A stretch of DNA of 10,120 bases from Pseudomonadota bacterium (GTDB lineage Bacteria; Pseudomonadota; Gammaproteobacteria; Burkholderiales; Burkholderiaceae_C): positions 1 to 10,120 of the forward strand of contig JAEXBL010000464.1 of assembly GCA_023394015.1 (NCBI GenBank), written 5' to 3'. The notes under the pieces were generated by a model. The model worked only from the letters and a program-made list of their open reading frames with translations, was not told the DNA's origin and searched no databases. The position numbers and the translations under genes were made by a program. Below, in pieces: positions 1 to 9,398 of this stretch (position 1 is the first letter of the stretch; each line of letters opens with the position of its first letter).

Positions 1-1033
<1,033 letters not shown>

Positions 1034-1070
1034 GGGCGAAAAAAATCAAACGGACAAGACAAGCCGATCG

Positions 1071-1099
1071 ATCATCGCCGATTGGTGAATAGATGTAAA
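1071..1099 (-). promoter_or_regulatory. Candidate sigma-70 promoter for pilB
   Basis: Read on the minus strand, TTTACA (1099-1094) is separated by 17 bp from GATGAT (1076-1071). That is 5/6 and 4/6 to the sigma-70 consensus and would start transcription near 1064, about 30 nt before the pilB ATG. This is a motif match only. No sigma-54 type -24/-12 pair was seen in this 169-bp gap between the tRNA and pilB, and nothing else could be supported there. Confidence 0.35.
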
Positions 1100-1202
1100 C
1101 GCTGGGCTGTGCGAATGTGTGCAGCAATCGACACATCGCAAGGCAGCGGAGTAGGCACAAACTTCGGCACGGTCTGGACCACGAAGCTGCACCAAGAAGT
1201 GG

Positions 1203-1279
1203 TGGTCGGGGTGAGAGGATTCGAACCTCCGGCCTCTACGTCCCGAACGTAGCGCTCTACCAGGCTAAGCTACACCCCG
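1203..1279 (-). tRNA. tRNA-Pro, anticodon CGG (reads CCG)
   Basis: The 77-nt minus-strand sequence folds as a full cloverleaf. The acceptor arm CGGGGTG pairs with CACCCCG, and the discriminator A is followed by an encoded CCA (1205-1203). The D arm is GCTT/GAGC with a wobble at pair 13-22. The anticodon stem CTACG/CGTAG holds the loop TTCGGGA, giving anticodon CGG. The T arm contains TTCGAAT. Only 24 bp separate its 5' end from the ispB stop, and no convincing separate promoter was seen, so it is probably processed from the ispB transcript. CCG is the proline codon expected to be used heavily in a GC-rich genome. Confidence 0.97.
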
Positions 1280-1303
1280 ATGGTGCCCGGCCCAGTGTGG
1301 GTG

Positions 1304-2287
1304 TCACGAGCGCCGCTGCAATAGCTGAGCCGCCAATTCTATCAAACTGTTGGTGTAGTCATTGACCGGCAGCGCGCGGGCAGCCTCAACAGCGCGCTCG
1401 GCCTGTGCCGCGGCCGCAACACGGGTGCGCTCCAGGGCACCGGTGCGGCGCACGATGTCGGCGATGCGGGGCAGCTCGGTGGTGCTGCCGGTTTCGATGG
1501 CCTGGCGCACCACCTGGGCCTCGTCCGGGGTGCCCAGCTTCATGGCCAGAATCAGCGGCAGGGTGGCCTTGCCCTCGCGCAGGTCGTCGCCCAGGTTCTT
1601 GCCCATCTCGATGGCGTCGCCGTCGTAGTCGAGCACGTCGTCGATGACCTGAAAGGCCGTGCCCAGCGACTGGCCGTATTCGGCGCAGGCCTCTTCCAGT
1701 GCGGGCGGGCTGCCGGCCAGGATGGCGGCGATGCGGCAACTGGCCTCGAACAGCTTGGCCGTCTTGGAGCGAATCACCCGCAGGTAGCCGGCTTCGTCCA
1801 GCGAGGCATCGTGCATGTTCATCAGCTGCAGCACTTCGCCTTCGGCGATCACGTTGGTGGCGTTGGCCAGCACCTGCATGATGCGCATGTTCTCGCTTTC
1901 CACCATCATCTGGAAGGCACGCGAATACAGGAAGTCGCCCACCAGCACGCTGGCGGGGTTGCCGAACACCTCGTTGGCGGTGGCGCGGCCGCGCCGCAGC
2001 GTCGATTCGTCGACCACGTCGTCGTGCAGCAGGGTGGCGGTGTGGATGAATTCCACCACCGCGGCCAGCTTGTGGCGTTCCGGATGCTGGCAGCCCAGCG
2101 CATTGCACATCAGCACCAGCAGCACGGGGCGCAGGCGCTTGCCGCCGGCCGAGATGATGTAGTGCGCCACCTGGCCGACCAGAGGCACTTCCGAGTCGAG
2201 CCGACGCACGATGGTGGCGTCGACCTCGCGCATGTCGTCGGCGGCCAGGGCCAGGGCGCGGGTGGTAGGGGTGTGGGAGGAGGACAA
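1304..2287 (-). CDS. ispB: Octaprenyl diphosphate synthase (trans-type polyprenyl synthase)
   Basis: IspB extends farnesyl diphosphate with isopentenyl diphosphate to make the all-trans C40 side chain of ubiquinone. With the start used here the protein has 327 residues, near the family norm. Visible motifs are GGKRLRP (48-54, substrate binding), the first aspartate-rich motif DDVVD (89-93) followed by RRGRAT, the second aspartate-rich motif DDVLDY (216-221) and the following GKNLGDDLREGKATLP. All magnesium-binding aspartates are present. The frame is open to a TTG at 2353, but that codon overlaps the TATAAT box and would precede the transcript start, so it is rejected. I use the TTG at 2287, giving MSSSHTPTTRALALAADD, from family resemblance. 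It has no Shine-Dalgarno. An ATG at 2233 (MREVDATIV) is the other option. Chain length (C40) is inferred from the lineage; the motifs alone cannot separate it from other long-chain synthases. Confidence 0.93.
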   Translation of the reverse strand: MSSSHTPTTRALALAADDMREVDATIVRRLDSEVPLVGQVAHYIISAGGKRLRPVLLVLMCNALGCQHPERHKLAAVVEFIHTATLLHDDVVDESTLRRGRATANEVFGNPASVLVGDFLYSRAFQMMVESENMRIMQVLANATNVIAEGEVLQLMNMHDASLDEAGYLRVIRSKTAKLFEASCRIAAILAGSPPALEEACAEYGQSLGTAFQVIDDVLDYDGDAIEMGKNLGDDLREGKATLPLILAMKLGTPDEAQVVRQAIETGSTTELPRIADIVRRTGALERTRVAAAAQAERAVEAARALPVNDYTNSLIELAAQLLQRRS

Positions 2288-2353
2288 GGGCGGCGGGCGG
2301 CGAGAAACTGCGAAATGCGGGGCCAGGCGCAAGGCTTGGCGCCAGCGGCGCAA

Positions 2354-2359
2354 ATTATA
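2354..2359 (-). promoter_or_regulatory. -10 element of the ispB promoter
   Basis: A perfect TATAAT reads on the minus strand at 2359-2354 and would start transcription near 2347, about 60 nt upstream of the chosen ispB TTG. At 17-bp spacing the -35 region is poor (GCGGGG), so strength or activator dependence cannot be judged. Its position also rules out the longest possible ispB start at 2353. Confidence 0.6.
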
Positions 2360-2411
2360 GGTTTGGCCGTTGCTCGCCCCGCGCGGACGGAGGGCTGCAG
2401 GGCAGTGTGGT

Positions 2412-2440
2412 TTGCCAAGCCTGCAGCGGCCCCTTATAAT
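2412..2440 (+). promoter_or_regulatory. Sigma-70 promoter of the rplU-rpmA operon
   Basis: TTGCCA (2412-2417) and TATAAT (2435-2440) are separated by exactly 17 bp, an almost consensus sigma-70 promoter as expected for a ribosomal protein operon. The predicted start is about 2447, giving a leader of about 50 nt before rplU. It diverges from the ispB promoter, with about 75 bp between the two -10 elements. Confidence 0.85.
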
Positions 2441-2447
2441 GCGCGGT

Positions 2448-2471
2448 TCTGCCGGAAATCCGTTCGGCAGA
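2448..2471 (+). promoter_or_regulatory. Hairpin at the 5' end of the rplU mRNA leader
   Basis: A 7-bp perfect inverted repeat, TCTGCCG (2448-2454) and CGGCAGA (2465-2471), encloses a 10-nt loop and begins within a base or so of the predicted transcription start. It ends 13 nt before the Shine-Dalgarno GAGGA (2485-2489). There is no U-tract after it, so it is not a terminator. It could protect the 5' end or take part in regulation by L21; neither is shown by the sequence. Confidence 0.5.
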
Positions 2472-2496
2472 GCATTTCCCGAAAGAGGATTTCACT

Positions 2497-2826
2497 ATGT
2501 ACGCGGTCATAAAAACCGGTGGCAAGCAGTATCGCGTGGCTGCCGGCGAGAAGATCAAAGTAGAACAGATTGCTGCGGACGTTGGCCAGGAAATCACCTT
2601 CGACCAGGTTCTGGCTGTCGGCAACGGCAGCGACCTGGCGGTCGGTGCGCCCCTGGTGTCCGGCGCCTCCGTCGTCGCCAAGGTGCTCAGCCATGGCAAG
2701 CACGACAAGGTGCGCTTCTTCAAGATGCGCCGCCGCAAGCACTACCAGAAGCGCCAGGGGCATCGCCAGGGCTATACCGAACTCGAGATCGGCACCATCA
2801 ACGGCGCCGGCCAGTCCAAGGAGTAA
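2497..2826 (+). CDS. rplU: 50S ribosomal protein L21 (bL21)
   Basis: bL21 is a 23S rRNA-binding protein of the large subunit. The 109-residue product begins [20 protein letters not shown] and carries the family signature region [20 protein letters not shown] near residues 76-95, rich in RNA-binding basic residues. It is about six residues longer than the usual 103, all at the C-terminus (NGAGQSKE). The ATG at 2497 has a good Shine-Dalgarno, GAGGA, seven bases upstream. It is the first gene of the operon, driven by the promoter at 2412-2440, and rpmA follows after six bases, so L21 and L27 are made together as in most bacteria. Confidence 0.98.
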   Translation: MYAVIKTGGKQYRVAAGEKIKVEQIAADVGQEITFDQVLAVGNGSDLAVGAPLVSGASVVAKVLSHGKHDKVRFFKMRRRKHYQKRQGHRQGYTELEIGTINGAGQSKE

Positions 2827-2832
2827 CACACC

Positions 2833-3096
2833 ATGGCACAGAAAAAAGGCGGCGGCTCCACGCGAAACGGCCGCGATTCCAATCCCAAGATGCTGGGCGT
2901 GAAGGTGTTCGGCGGTCAGACCGTCAACGCCGGCACCATCATCGTGCGCCAGCGCGGCACCAAGTTCCATCCCGGCGCCAACGTGGGCGTGGGCAAGGAC
3001 CACACGCTGTTCGCCCTGGTCGACGGCCAGGTGTCGTTCGCCATCAAGGGTGCGCTGAACAAGCAGGTGGTGCAGGTCACGCCGGCCGCGGCCTGA
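2833..3096 (+). CDS. rpmA: 50S ribosomal protein L27 (bL27)
   Basis: bL27 is a large-subunit protein whose N-terminal tail reaches toward the peptidyl transferase centre. The 87-residue product begins [20 protein letters not shown] and contains [20 protein letters not shown], both highly conserved in the family. It starts with the short mature-type N-terminus and lacks the extra leader cleaved by Prp protease in Firmicutes. The Shine-Dalgarno AAGGAG (2818-2823) lies in the last two sense codons of rplU, nine bases before the ATG, which suggests translational coupling. An intrinsic terminator follows 27 bases after the stop. Confidence 0.98.
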   Translation: MAQKKGGGSTRNGRDSNPKMLGVKVFGGQTVNAGTIIVRQRGTKFHPGANVGVGKDHTLFALVDGQVSFAIKGALNKQVVQVTPAAA

Positions 3097-3123
3097 AAAG
3101 GCCCGGTCGCTTGACTGCCTGCG

Positions 3124-3154
3124 AGCCCCGCCTGCGCGGGGCTTCGTTGTTTTT
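3124..3154 (+). terminator. Intrinsic terminator after rplU-rpmA
   Basis: AGCCCCGC (3124-3131) and GCGGGGCT (3136-3143) form an 8-bp GC-rich stem with the four-base loop CTGC. A T-rich tract with two interruptions (TCGTTGTTTTT, to 3154) follows. It separates the ribosomal protein genes from obgE, whose ATG is only 26 bases further on, so obgE must depend on readthrough or on a promoter packed into this short gap. Confidence 0.9.
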
Positions 3155-3156
3155 GA

Positions 3157-4239
<1,083 letters not shown>

Positions 4240-4298
4240 CCGTTTTGCTCTAATCACAATAGCTTCCCGCGCTTGTGCAGCAGGCGTTGAAGCCCGAA

Positions 4299-5444
4299 AT
4301 GACTGAAAACTCCGTTTCCGAGGTGCTGCGCCAGGCGCGCCGGGTGGTGATCAAGGTCGGCTCCAGCCTGGTGACCAACGAGGGCCGCGGCCTGGACGAG
4401 GCTGCCATCGGCGAGTGGTGCCGGCAAATGGCGCTGCTGGCCGCCGAGCCGGGCGCCGAGCGCGAGGTGGTGATGGTCTCCAGCGGCGCCATTGCCGAGG
4501 GCATGAAGCGCCTGGGCTGGGCCAGGCGCCCGCGCGAGGTGAACGAGTTGCAGGCCGCCGCTGCCGTCGGCCAGATGGGCCTGGCGCAGATGTACGAGAC
4601 CAAGCTGCGCGAGCAGGGCCTGCGCAGCGCCCAGGTGCTGCTCACGCACGCCGACCTGGCCGACCGCGAGCGCTACCTGAACGCGCGCTCCACCTTGCTC
4701 ACCCTGCTGCAATACGGGGTGCTGCCGGTCATCAACGAGAACGACACGGTGGTCACCGACGAGATCAAGGTGGGCGACAACGACACCCTGGGCGCGCTGG
4801 TGGCCAACCTGATCGAGGCCGATCTGCTGATCATCCTGACCGACCAGAAGGGCTTGTTCACCGCCGATCCGCGCGCCAACCCGGCGGCCGAGTTCGTGCA
4901 CGAGGCGCGCGCCGGCGACCTGGGGCTGGAGCGCATGGCCGGCGGTGCCGGCTCCAGCATCGGCAAGGGCGGCATGCTGACCAAGATCCTGGCCGCCAAG
5001 CGGGCGGCCGGCTCGGGCGCGTCCACGGTGATCGCCTGGGGGCGCGAGCCCGACGTGCTGCTGCGCCTGGCCGCTGGCGAGCGCATCGGCACCCTGCTGG
5101 TGGCGCCCACGCAGAAGATGCAGGCACGCAAGCAGTGGATCGCCGACCACCTGCAACTGCGCGGCACGCTGGTGGTGGACGATGGTGCTGTCGCCAAGCT
5201 GCGCCAGGCCGGCAAGAGCCTGCTGCCGATCGGCATGACGCAGGTCGAGGGCGTGTTCGCGCGCGGCGACGTGGTCGCCATCCGCGATGCGGCGGGGCAG
5301 GAGGTGGCGCGCGGCCTGGCCAACTACTCCAGCGCCGAGGCGCGCCTGCTGTGCCGCAAGCCGTCGGGCGAGATCGTGGCGCTGCTCGGCTACATGGCCG
5401 AGCCGGAAATGGTCAACCGCGACAACATGGTGCTGACGCGCTGA
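4299..5444 (+). CDS. proB: Glutamate 5-kinase
   Basis: ProB phosphorylates L-glutamate with ATP, the first committed step of proline synthesis, and is normally feedback-inhibited by proline. The 381-residue product has an amino-acid kinase domain at about 14-270, with IKVGSSLVT (18-26), SSGAIAEG (61-68), NENDT (146-150) and GKGGMLTK (222-229). A C-terminal PUA domain spans about 285-381. Its length fits the two-domain E. coli type (367). The ATG at 4299 is preferred over the in-frame GTG at 4275, which only adds eight unconserved residues; both have weak ribosome binding sites. TTGACG (4229-4234) lies in the last codons of obgE, but no good -10 follows at normal spacing, so co-transcription with obgE is likely. 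proA is not adjacent in this window. Confidence 0.96.
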   Translation: MTENSVSEVLRQARRVVIKVGSSLVTNEGRGLDEAAIGEWCRQMALLAAEPGAEREVVMVSSGAIAEGMKRLGWARRPREVNELQAAAAVGQMGLAQMYETKLREQGLRSAQVLLTHADLADRERYLNARSTLLTLLQYGVLPVINENDTVVTDEIKVGDNDTLGALVANLIEADLLIILTDQKGLFTADPRANPAAEFVHEARAGDLGLERMAGGAGSSIGKGGMLTKILAAKRAAGSGASTVIAWGREPDVLLRLAAGERIGTLLVAPTQKMQARKQWIADHLQLRGTLVVDDGAVAKLRQAGKSLLPIGMTQVEGVFARGDVVAIRDAAGQEVARGLANYSSAEARLLCRKPSGEIVALLGYMAEPEMVNRDNMVLTR

Positions 5445-5485
5445 ATCGGCGGCCGCGCTCGGCGGCGCCGGCCTGGTGCAGCCAC

Positions 5486-6025
5486 TCAGTAATACAGCGA
5501 GCGGTTGCCCGACTTCAGCTCGCGCACCATGTCGGCCACCGTCTGCCGCACGCCGGTGCCGATGCAGATGCCGTCGCGCGCGAGGCTGAAGGGGTGGCGC
5601 ACCATCACGCTGCTCTGGCCGCGCATGCTCTTCCAGTCGGTATCGCTGCTGGGCGTCCACGGGTTGCCCTGCACCTGGCGGGCGTAGATGCGGAACTCGC
5701 CGGTGGCGCAGCGAATGCCTTCATAGCTCGCATTCACCGCCGAGGGGCCGCGGGCCACCACCACGTAGCGCACGATGCCGGTGTCGTGGTTGATGCGGAT
5801 GGTGTCCGGATCGATGCCCATGCGCACCGTGGCGGTGCGCGGCATCTCGATCTCGATCAGCCGGCTGGTGCTGTAGGCGGGCGGTGGCGGCACCTCGTCT
5901 TCCTTCCAGTCCGCGCGGTCCAGGTCGGCGTACTGGGCGCTGGCGACGGTGCCGATGGCCAGGGCGCACACCGCCAGCAGCGGCGTGGCGATGGCGCGCC
6001 AGCTTGTCTTGAGCGGCGGCTTCAT
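5486..6025 (-). CDS. CNP1-like family secreted protein
   Basis: The 179-residue protein resembles the CNP1-like family of betaproteobacteria, whose function is unknown. Residues 1-30 form a clear Sec signal peptide: the basic start [10 protein letters not shown], a hydrophobic core [16 protein letters not shown], and a likely cut after ASA before Q31. The mature part is a small, probably periplasmic domain with [18 protein letters not shown] (77-94), two cysteines at 106 and 154 that could form a disulfide, and [10 protein letters not shown] around the second. Its ATG overlaps the rppH stop as ATGA, with no separate Shine-Dalgarno, so translation is probably coupled to rppH. It converges on proB with 41 bases between the stops. 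The family assignment is from memory of the sequence pattern. Confidence 0.82.
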   Translation of the reverse strand: MKPPLKTSWRAIATPLLAVCALAIGTVASAQYADLDRADWKEDEVPPPPAYSTSRLIEIEMPRTATVRMGIDPDTIRINHDTGIVRYVVVARGPSAVNASYEGIRCATGEFRIYARQVQGNPWTPSSDTDWKSMRGQSSVMVRHPFSLARDGICIGTGVRQTVADMVRELKSGNRSLYY

Positions 6026-6678
6026 GAGTCGTCGCGCGGGCCGAACGGCGTGCGCGGCACCGCCTCCAGCGTGGCGCCCGGCGGCAGCGCCATGGGCGGC
6101 GCGGCGCGCCGTTCGTGGCGGCGCTCCTGCGTGTGGATGGCGGGCAGCTCGCCACCGGCATCGCGCGGGCGCATGCCGCCGCGCAGGTAGCGGTTGCGGT
6201 GGTCCTGGCGCGGCAGAAAGCGCGCCAACTCCGTCAGTGCCATCTCGTAGACGCCGCGCTTGAACTCCACCACCACGTCCAGCGGCACCCAGTAGTCGTT
6301 CCAGCGCCAGGCGTCGAACTCGGGCTTGCTGGTGGCGCGCAGGTTCAGGTTCCAGTCGTGCGCGATCAGTTGCAGCAGGTACCAGATCTGCTTCTGGCCC
6401 TTGTAGTGGCCGCGGGCGTCGCGGCGGATGAACCGGTCTGGCACCTCGTAGCGCAACCAGACGCGGGTTCGGGCCACGATGCGCACATGTTCCGGCTGAA
6501 GACCGACTTCCTCGTGCAGCTCCCGGTACATGGCCTGCTCGGGAGATTCGCCCCGATCAATGCCGCCTTGCGGAAACTGCCAAGAGTGGGTGCGGATGCG
6601 CTTGCCCCAAAATACCTGATTTTTCTGGTTGAGCAGGATGATGCCGACGTTCGGGCGAAAGCCTTCCCGGTCAAGCAT
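6022..6678 (-). CDS. rppH: RNA 5'-pyrophosphohydrolase RppH (Nudix hydrolase)
   Basis: RppH removes pyrophosphate from the 5' triphosphate end of mRNAs and so opens them to RNase E decay. The 218-residue product starts [18 protein letters not shown] and has a complete Nudix box at 38-60 (G38, E44, R52-E53, E56-E57, G59). It is preceded by WQFPQGGI and followed by [21 protein letters not shown], the region expected in RppH rather than in other Nudix enzymes. It is about 40 residues longer than E. coli RppH (176). The extra tail after about residue 160 is basic and Pro/Arg-rich. The ATG at 6678 has GAGG (6690-6687) about eight bases upstream and is chosen over the TTG two codons earlier. The stop overlaps the start of the CNP1-like gene. 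Confidence 0.95.
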   Translation of the reverse strand: MLDREGFRPNVGIILLNQKNQVFWGKRIRTHSWQFPQGGIDRGESPEQAMYRELHEEVGLQPEHVRIVARTRVWLRYEVPDRFIRRDARGHYKGQKQIWYLLQLIAHDWNLNLRATSKPEFDAWRWNDYWVPLDVVVEFKRGVYEMALTELARFLPRQDHRNRYLRGGMRPRDAGGELPAIHTQERRHERRAAPPMALPPGATLEAVPRTPFGPRDDS

Positions 6679-6709
6679 AATCAAACCTCAAATTCAATAA
6701 GTTGTTGCC

Positions 6710-6737
6710 ATTATGCACCGCGCTCCGCGCGCGGCAA
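6710..6737 (-). promoter_or_regulatory. Sigma-70 promoter of rppH
   Basis: On the minus strand TTGCCG (6737-6732) and CATAAT (6715-6710) are separated by 16 bp, 4/6 and 5/6 to consensus. The predicted start is near 6703, giving a leader of about 25 nt that contains the rppH ribosome binding site. The spacer and -35 also contain an inverted repeat (6718-6734), and the -10 overlaps an opposite-strand CATTAT. Confidence 0.6.
6718..6734 (+). repeat. GC-rich inverted repeat between rppH and proS (first of two)
   Basis: CCGCGC (6718-6723) and GCGCGG (6729-6734) form a 6-bp stem with a five-base loop. It covers the spacer and part of the -35 of the rppH promoter, and it would lie near the 5' end of a proS transcript started at the plus-strand CATTAT. 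It may be a chance product of GC-rich DNA. Confidence 0.4.
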
Positions 6738-6758
6738 GTGGGCACAAACCCCATTCAT

Positions 6759-6775
6759 GGCGCGGGCTTCGCGCC
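6759..6775 (+). repeat. Hairpin just upstream of the proS start codon
   Basis: GGCGCG (6759-6764) and CGCGCC (6770-6775) form a 6-bp GC stem with the loop GGCTT, ending nine bases before the proS ATG where a Shine-Dalgarno would be expected. No such site is present. It could affect initiation on proS, or may be chance. Confidence 0.45.
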
Positions 6776-6784
6776 GCTTGCTCG

Positions 6785-8530
<1,746 letters not shown>

Positions 8531-8568
8531 GGGCGCCTGCCGCGCGACCCGGGCGCCATCAGGCCAGC

Positions 8569-9183
8569 ATGGACAGAAGAGCCTGCCTGCAGCGCCTGCT
8601 GGTGCTGCCGGGCGCGCTATCGGTCCATGAGCTGGCGCGCGCCGGCGGCCAGTTGGAGGAGCCGCTGGCCGATTCGGTGCGCGGCGCCCTGAGCGCGGCG
8701 ATTGCCAACAGTGCGCCGCCGTTGCCCAGCTTTGCCACCACCGAGGCGCGCCTGTCCTACCTGCGCTGGCTCTCCAGCATGAGCGACCGGCTCTACAGTC
8801 GCAAGAAGGACTTCAACACCCGCATCGAGTTTCTGCAGACCGTGTGGTACGAAACGCGGCGCGCCGGGCTGGACACCTCGCTGGTGCTGGGGCTGATCCA
8901 GGTCGAAAGCGCGTTCCGCAAGTTTGCCGTCTCGCGCGTGGGCGCGCGCGGCTACATGCAGGTGATGCCGTTCTGGACCCGCGTCATCGGAGACGGCGAT
9001 CCGGCCAAGCTGTTCCACATGCAGACCAACCTGCGCTTTGGCTGCGTCATCCTGCGCCACTACCTCGACCGCGAGCGCGGCGACCTGTTCATGGCGCTGG
9101 GACGCTACAACGGCTCGCGCGGCAAGTCGCCCTACCCAAACGCGGTGTTTGCGGCCCAAAAGCGCTGGATGTTCTCGGGCTGA
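8569..9183 (+). CDS. Lytic transglycosylase, SLT/GH23 type
   Basis: Lytic transglycosylases cleave the MurNAc-GlcNAc bond of peptidoglycan and leave a 1,6-anhydro end. The 204-residue product has an SLT domain at about 90-195. The catalytic glutamate is probably E113 in QVESAFRKFAVSRVGARGYM, followed by GYMQVMPFW (128-136) and by ALGRYNGSRG (176-185), matching the ES, GLMQ and AYNAG motifs of the family. I use the ATG at 8569 because it gives MDRRACLQRLLVLPGALSV, a basic then hydrophobic start like an export signal. However, the segment after it (HELARAGGQ) is a poor cleavage region, so export is inferred. An upstream in-frame ATG at 8527 overlaps the proS stop as ATGA, would add 14 residues and is a real alternative that would couple translation to proS. 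No C-terminal domain is present. Confidence 0.88.
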   Translation: MDRRACLQRLLVLPGALSVHELARAGGQLEEPLADSVRGALSAAIANSAPPLPSFATTEARLSYLRWLSSMSDRLYSRKKDFNTRIEFLQTVWYETRRAGLDTSLVLGLIQVESAFRKFAVSRVGARGYMQVMPFWTRVIGDGDPAKLFHMQTNLRFGCVILRHYLDRERGDLFMALGRYNGSRGKSPYPNAVFAAQKRWMFSG

Positions 9184-9235
9184 CGGCCTGGCTTTGGCTG
9201 CAAGCCGCCGCTTCGTCTATCGTCCGCAACGTGTG

Positions 9236-9254
9236 CATGCCGTCCGGCGGCATG
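9236..9254. repeat. Intergenic hairpin downstream of the transglycosylase gene
   Basis: CATGCCG (9236-9242) and CGGCATG (9248-9254) form a perfect 7-bp stem with a five-base loop, 53 bases after the transglycosylase stop. No U-tract follows on either strand, so it is not a standard intrinsic terminator. It may stabilise the 3' end of the upstream mRNA or act as a protein site. The rest of the 215-bp gap holds only the TATAAT at 9292-9297 that I can support. Confidence 0.5.
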
Positions 9255-9291
9255 TAGGAAGGTGCCGACACGGCCGCGCCGGCCCGCTTCC

Positions 9292-9297
9292 TATAAT
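9292..9297 (+). promoter_or_regulatory. -10 element for the YidB-like gene
   Basis: A perfect TATAAT at 9292-9297 would start transcription near 9304 and give a leader of about 95 nt before the ATG at 9399. No TTGACA-like -35 is seen at 16-18 bp. The long leader ends with a ribosome binding site AAAGG at 9385-9389. Confidence 0.6.
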
Positions 9298-9398
9298 TTT
9301 CGAGCTTGCTCCAGTGCGCTGGCAGCCGTGGGCGGCCCGTTTCGTGGCCGACCCTGCCGCGACACGCTCCCTCAACACAATCAGAAAGGTCCATGAAC

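Noticed and set aside
1165..1202. Terminator after tRNA-Pro
   Set aside because: On the minus strand CTTCG and CGAAG could pair around a 15-nt loop and a few Ts follow, but the stem is short and interrupted and the T-tract is brief.
2288..2353. 349-residue form of IspB starting at 2353
   Set aside because: The TTG overlaps the TATAAT box and would lie upstream of the predicted transcript start; the extra residues do not resemble the family.
5445..5485. Terminator between the convergent proB and CNP1-like genes
   Set aside because: GGCCG/CGGCC can form a short stem in this GC-rich gap, but there is no T-tract on either strand, so I cannot support an intrinsic terminator.
6713..6784. 24-residue N-terminal extension of ProS
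   Set aside because: The conserved family N-terminus starts at MKASQF (6785). The upstream residues look unconstrained and the region carries the rppH promoter.
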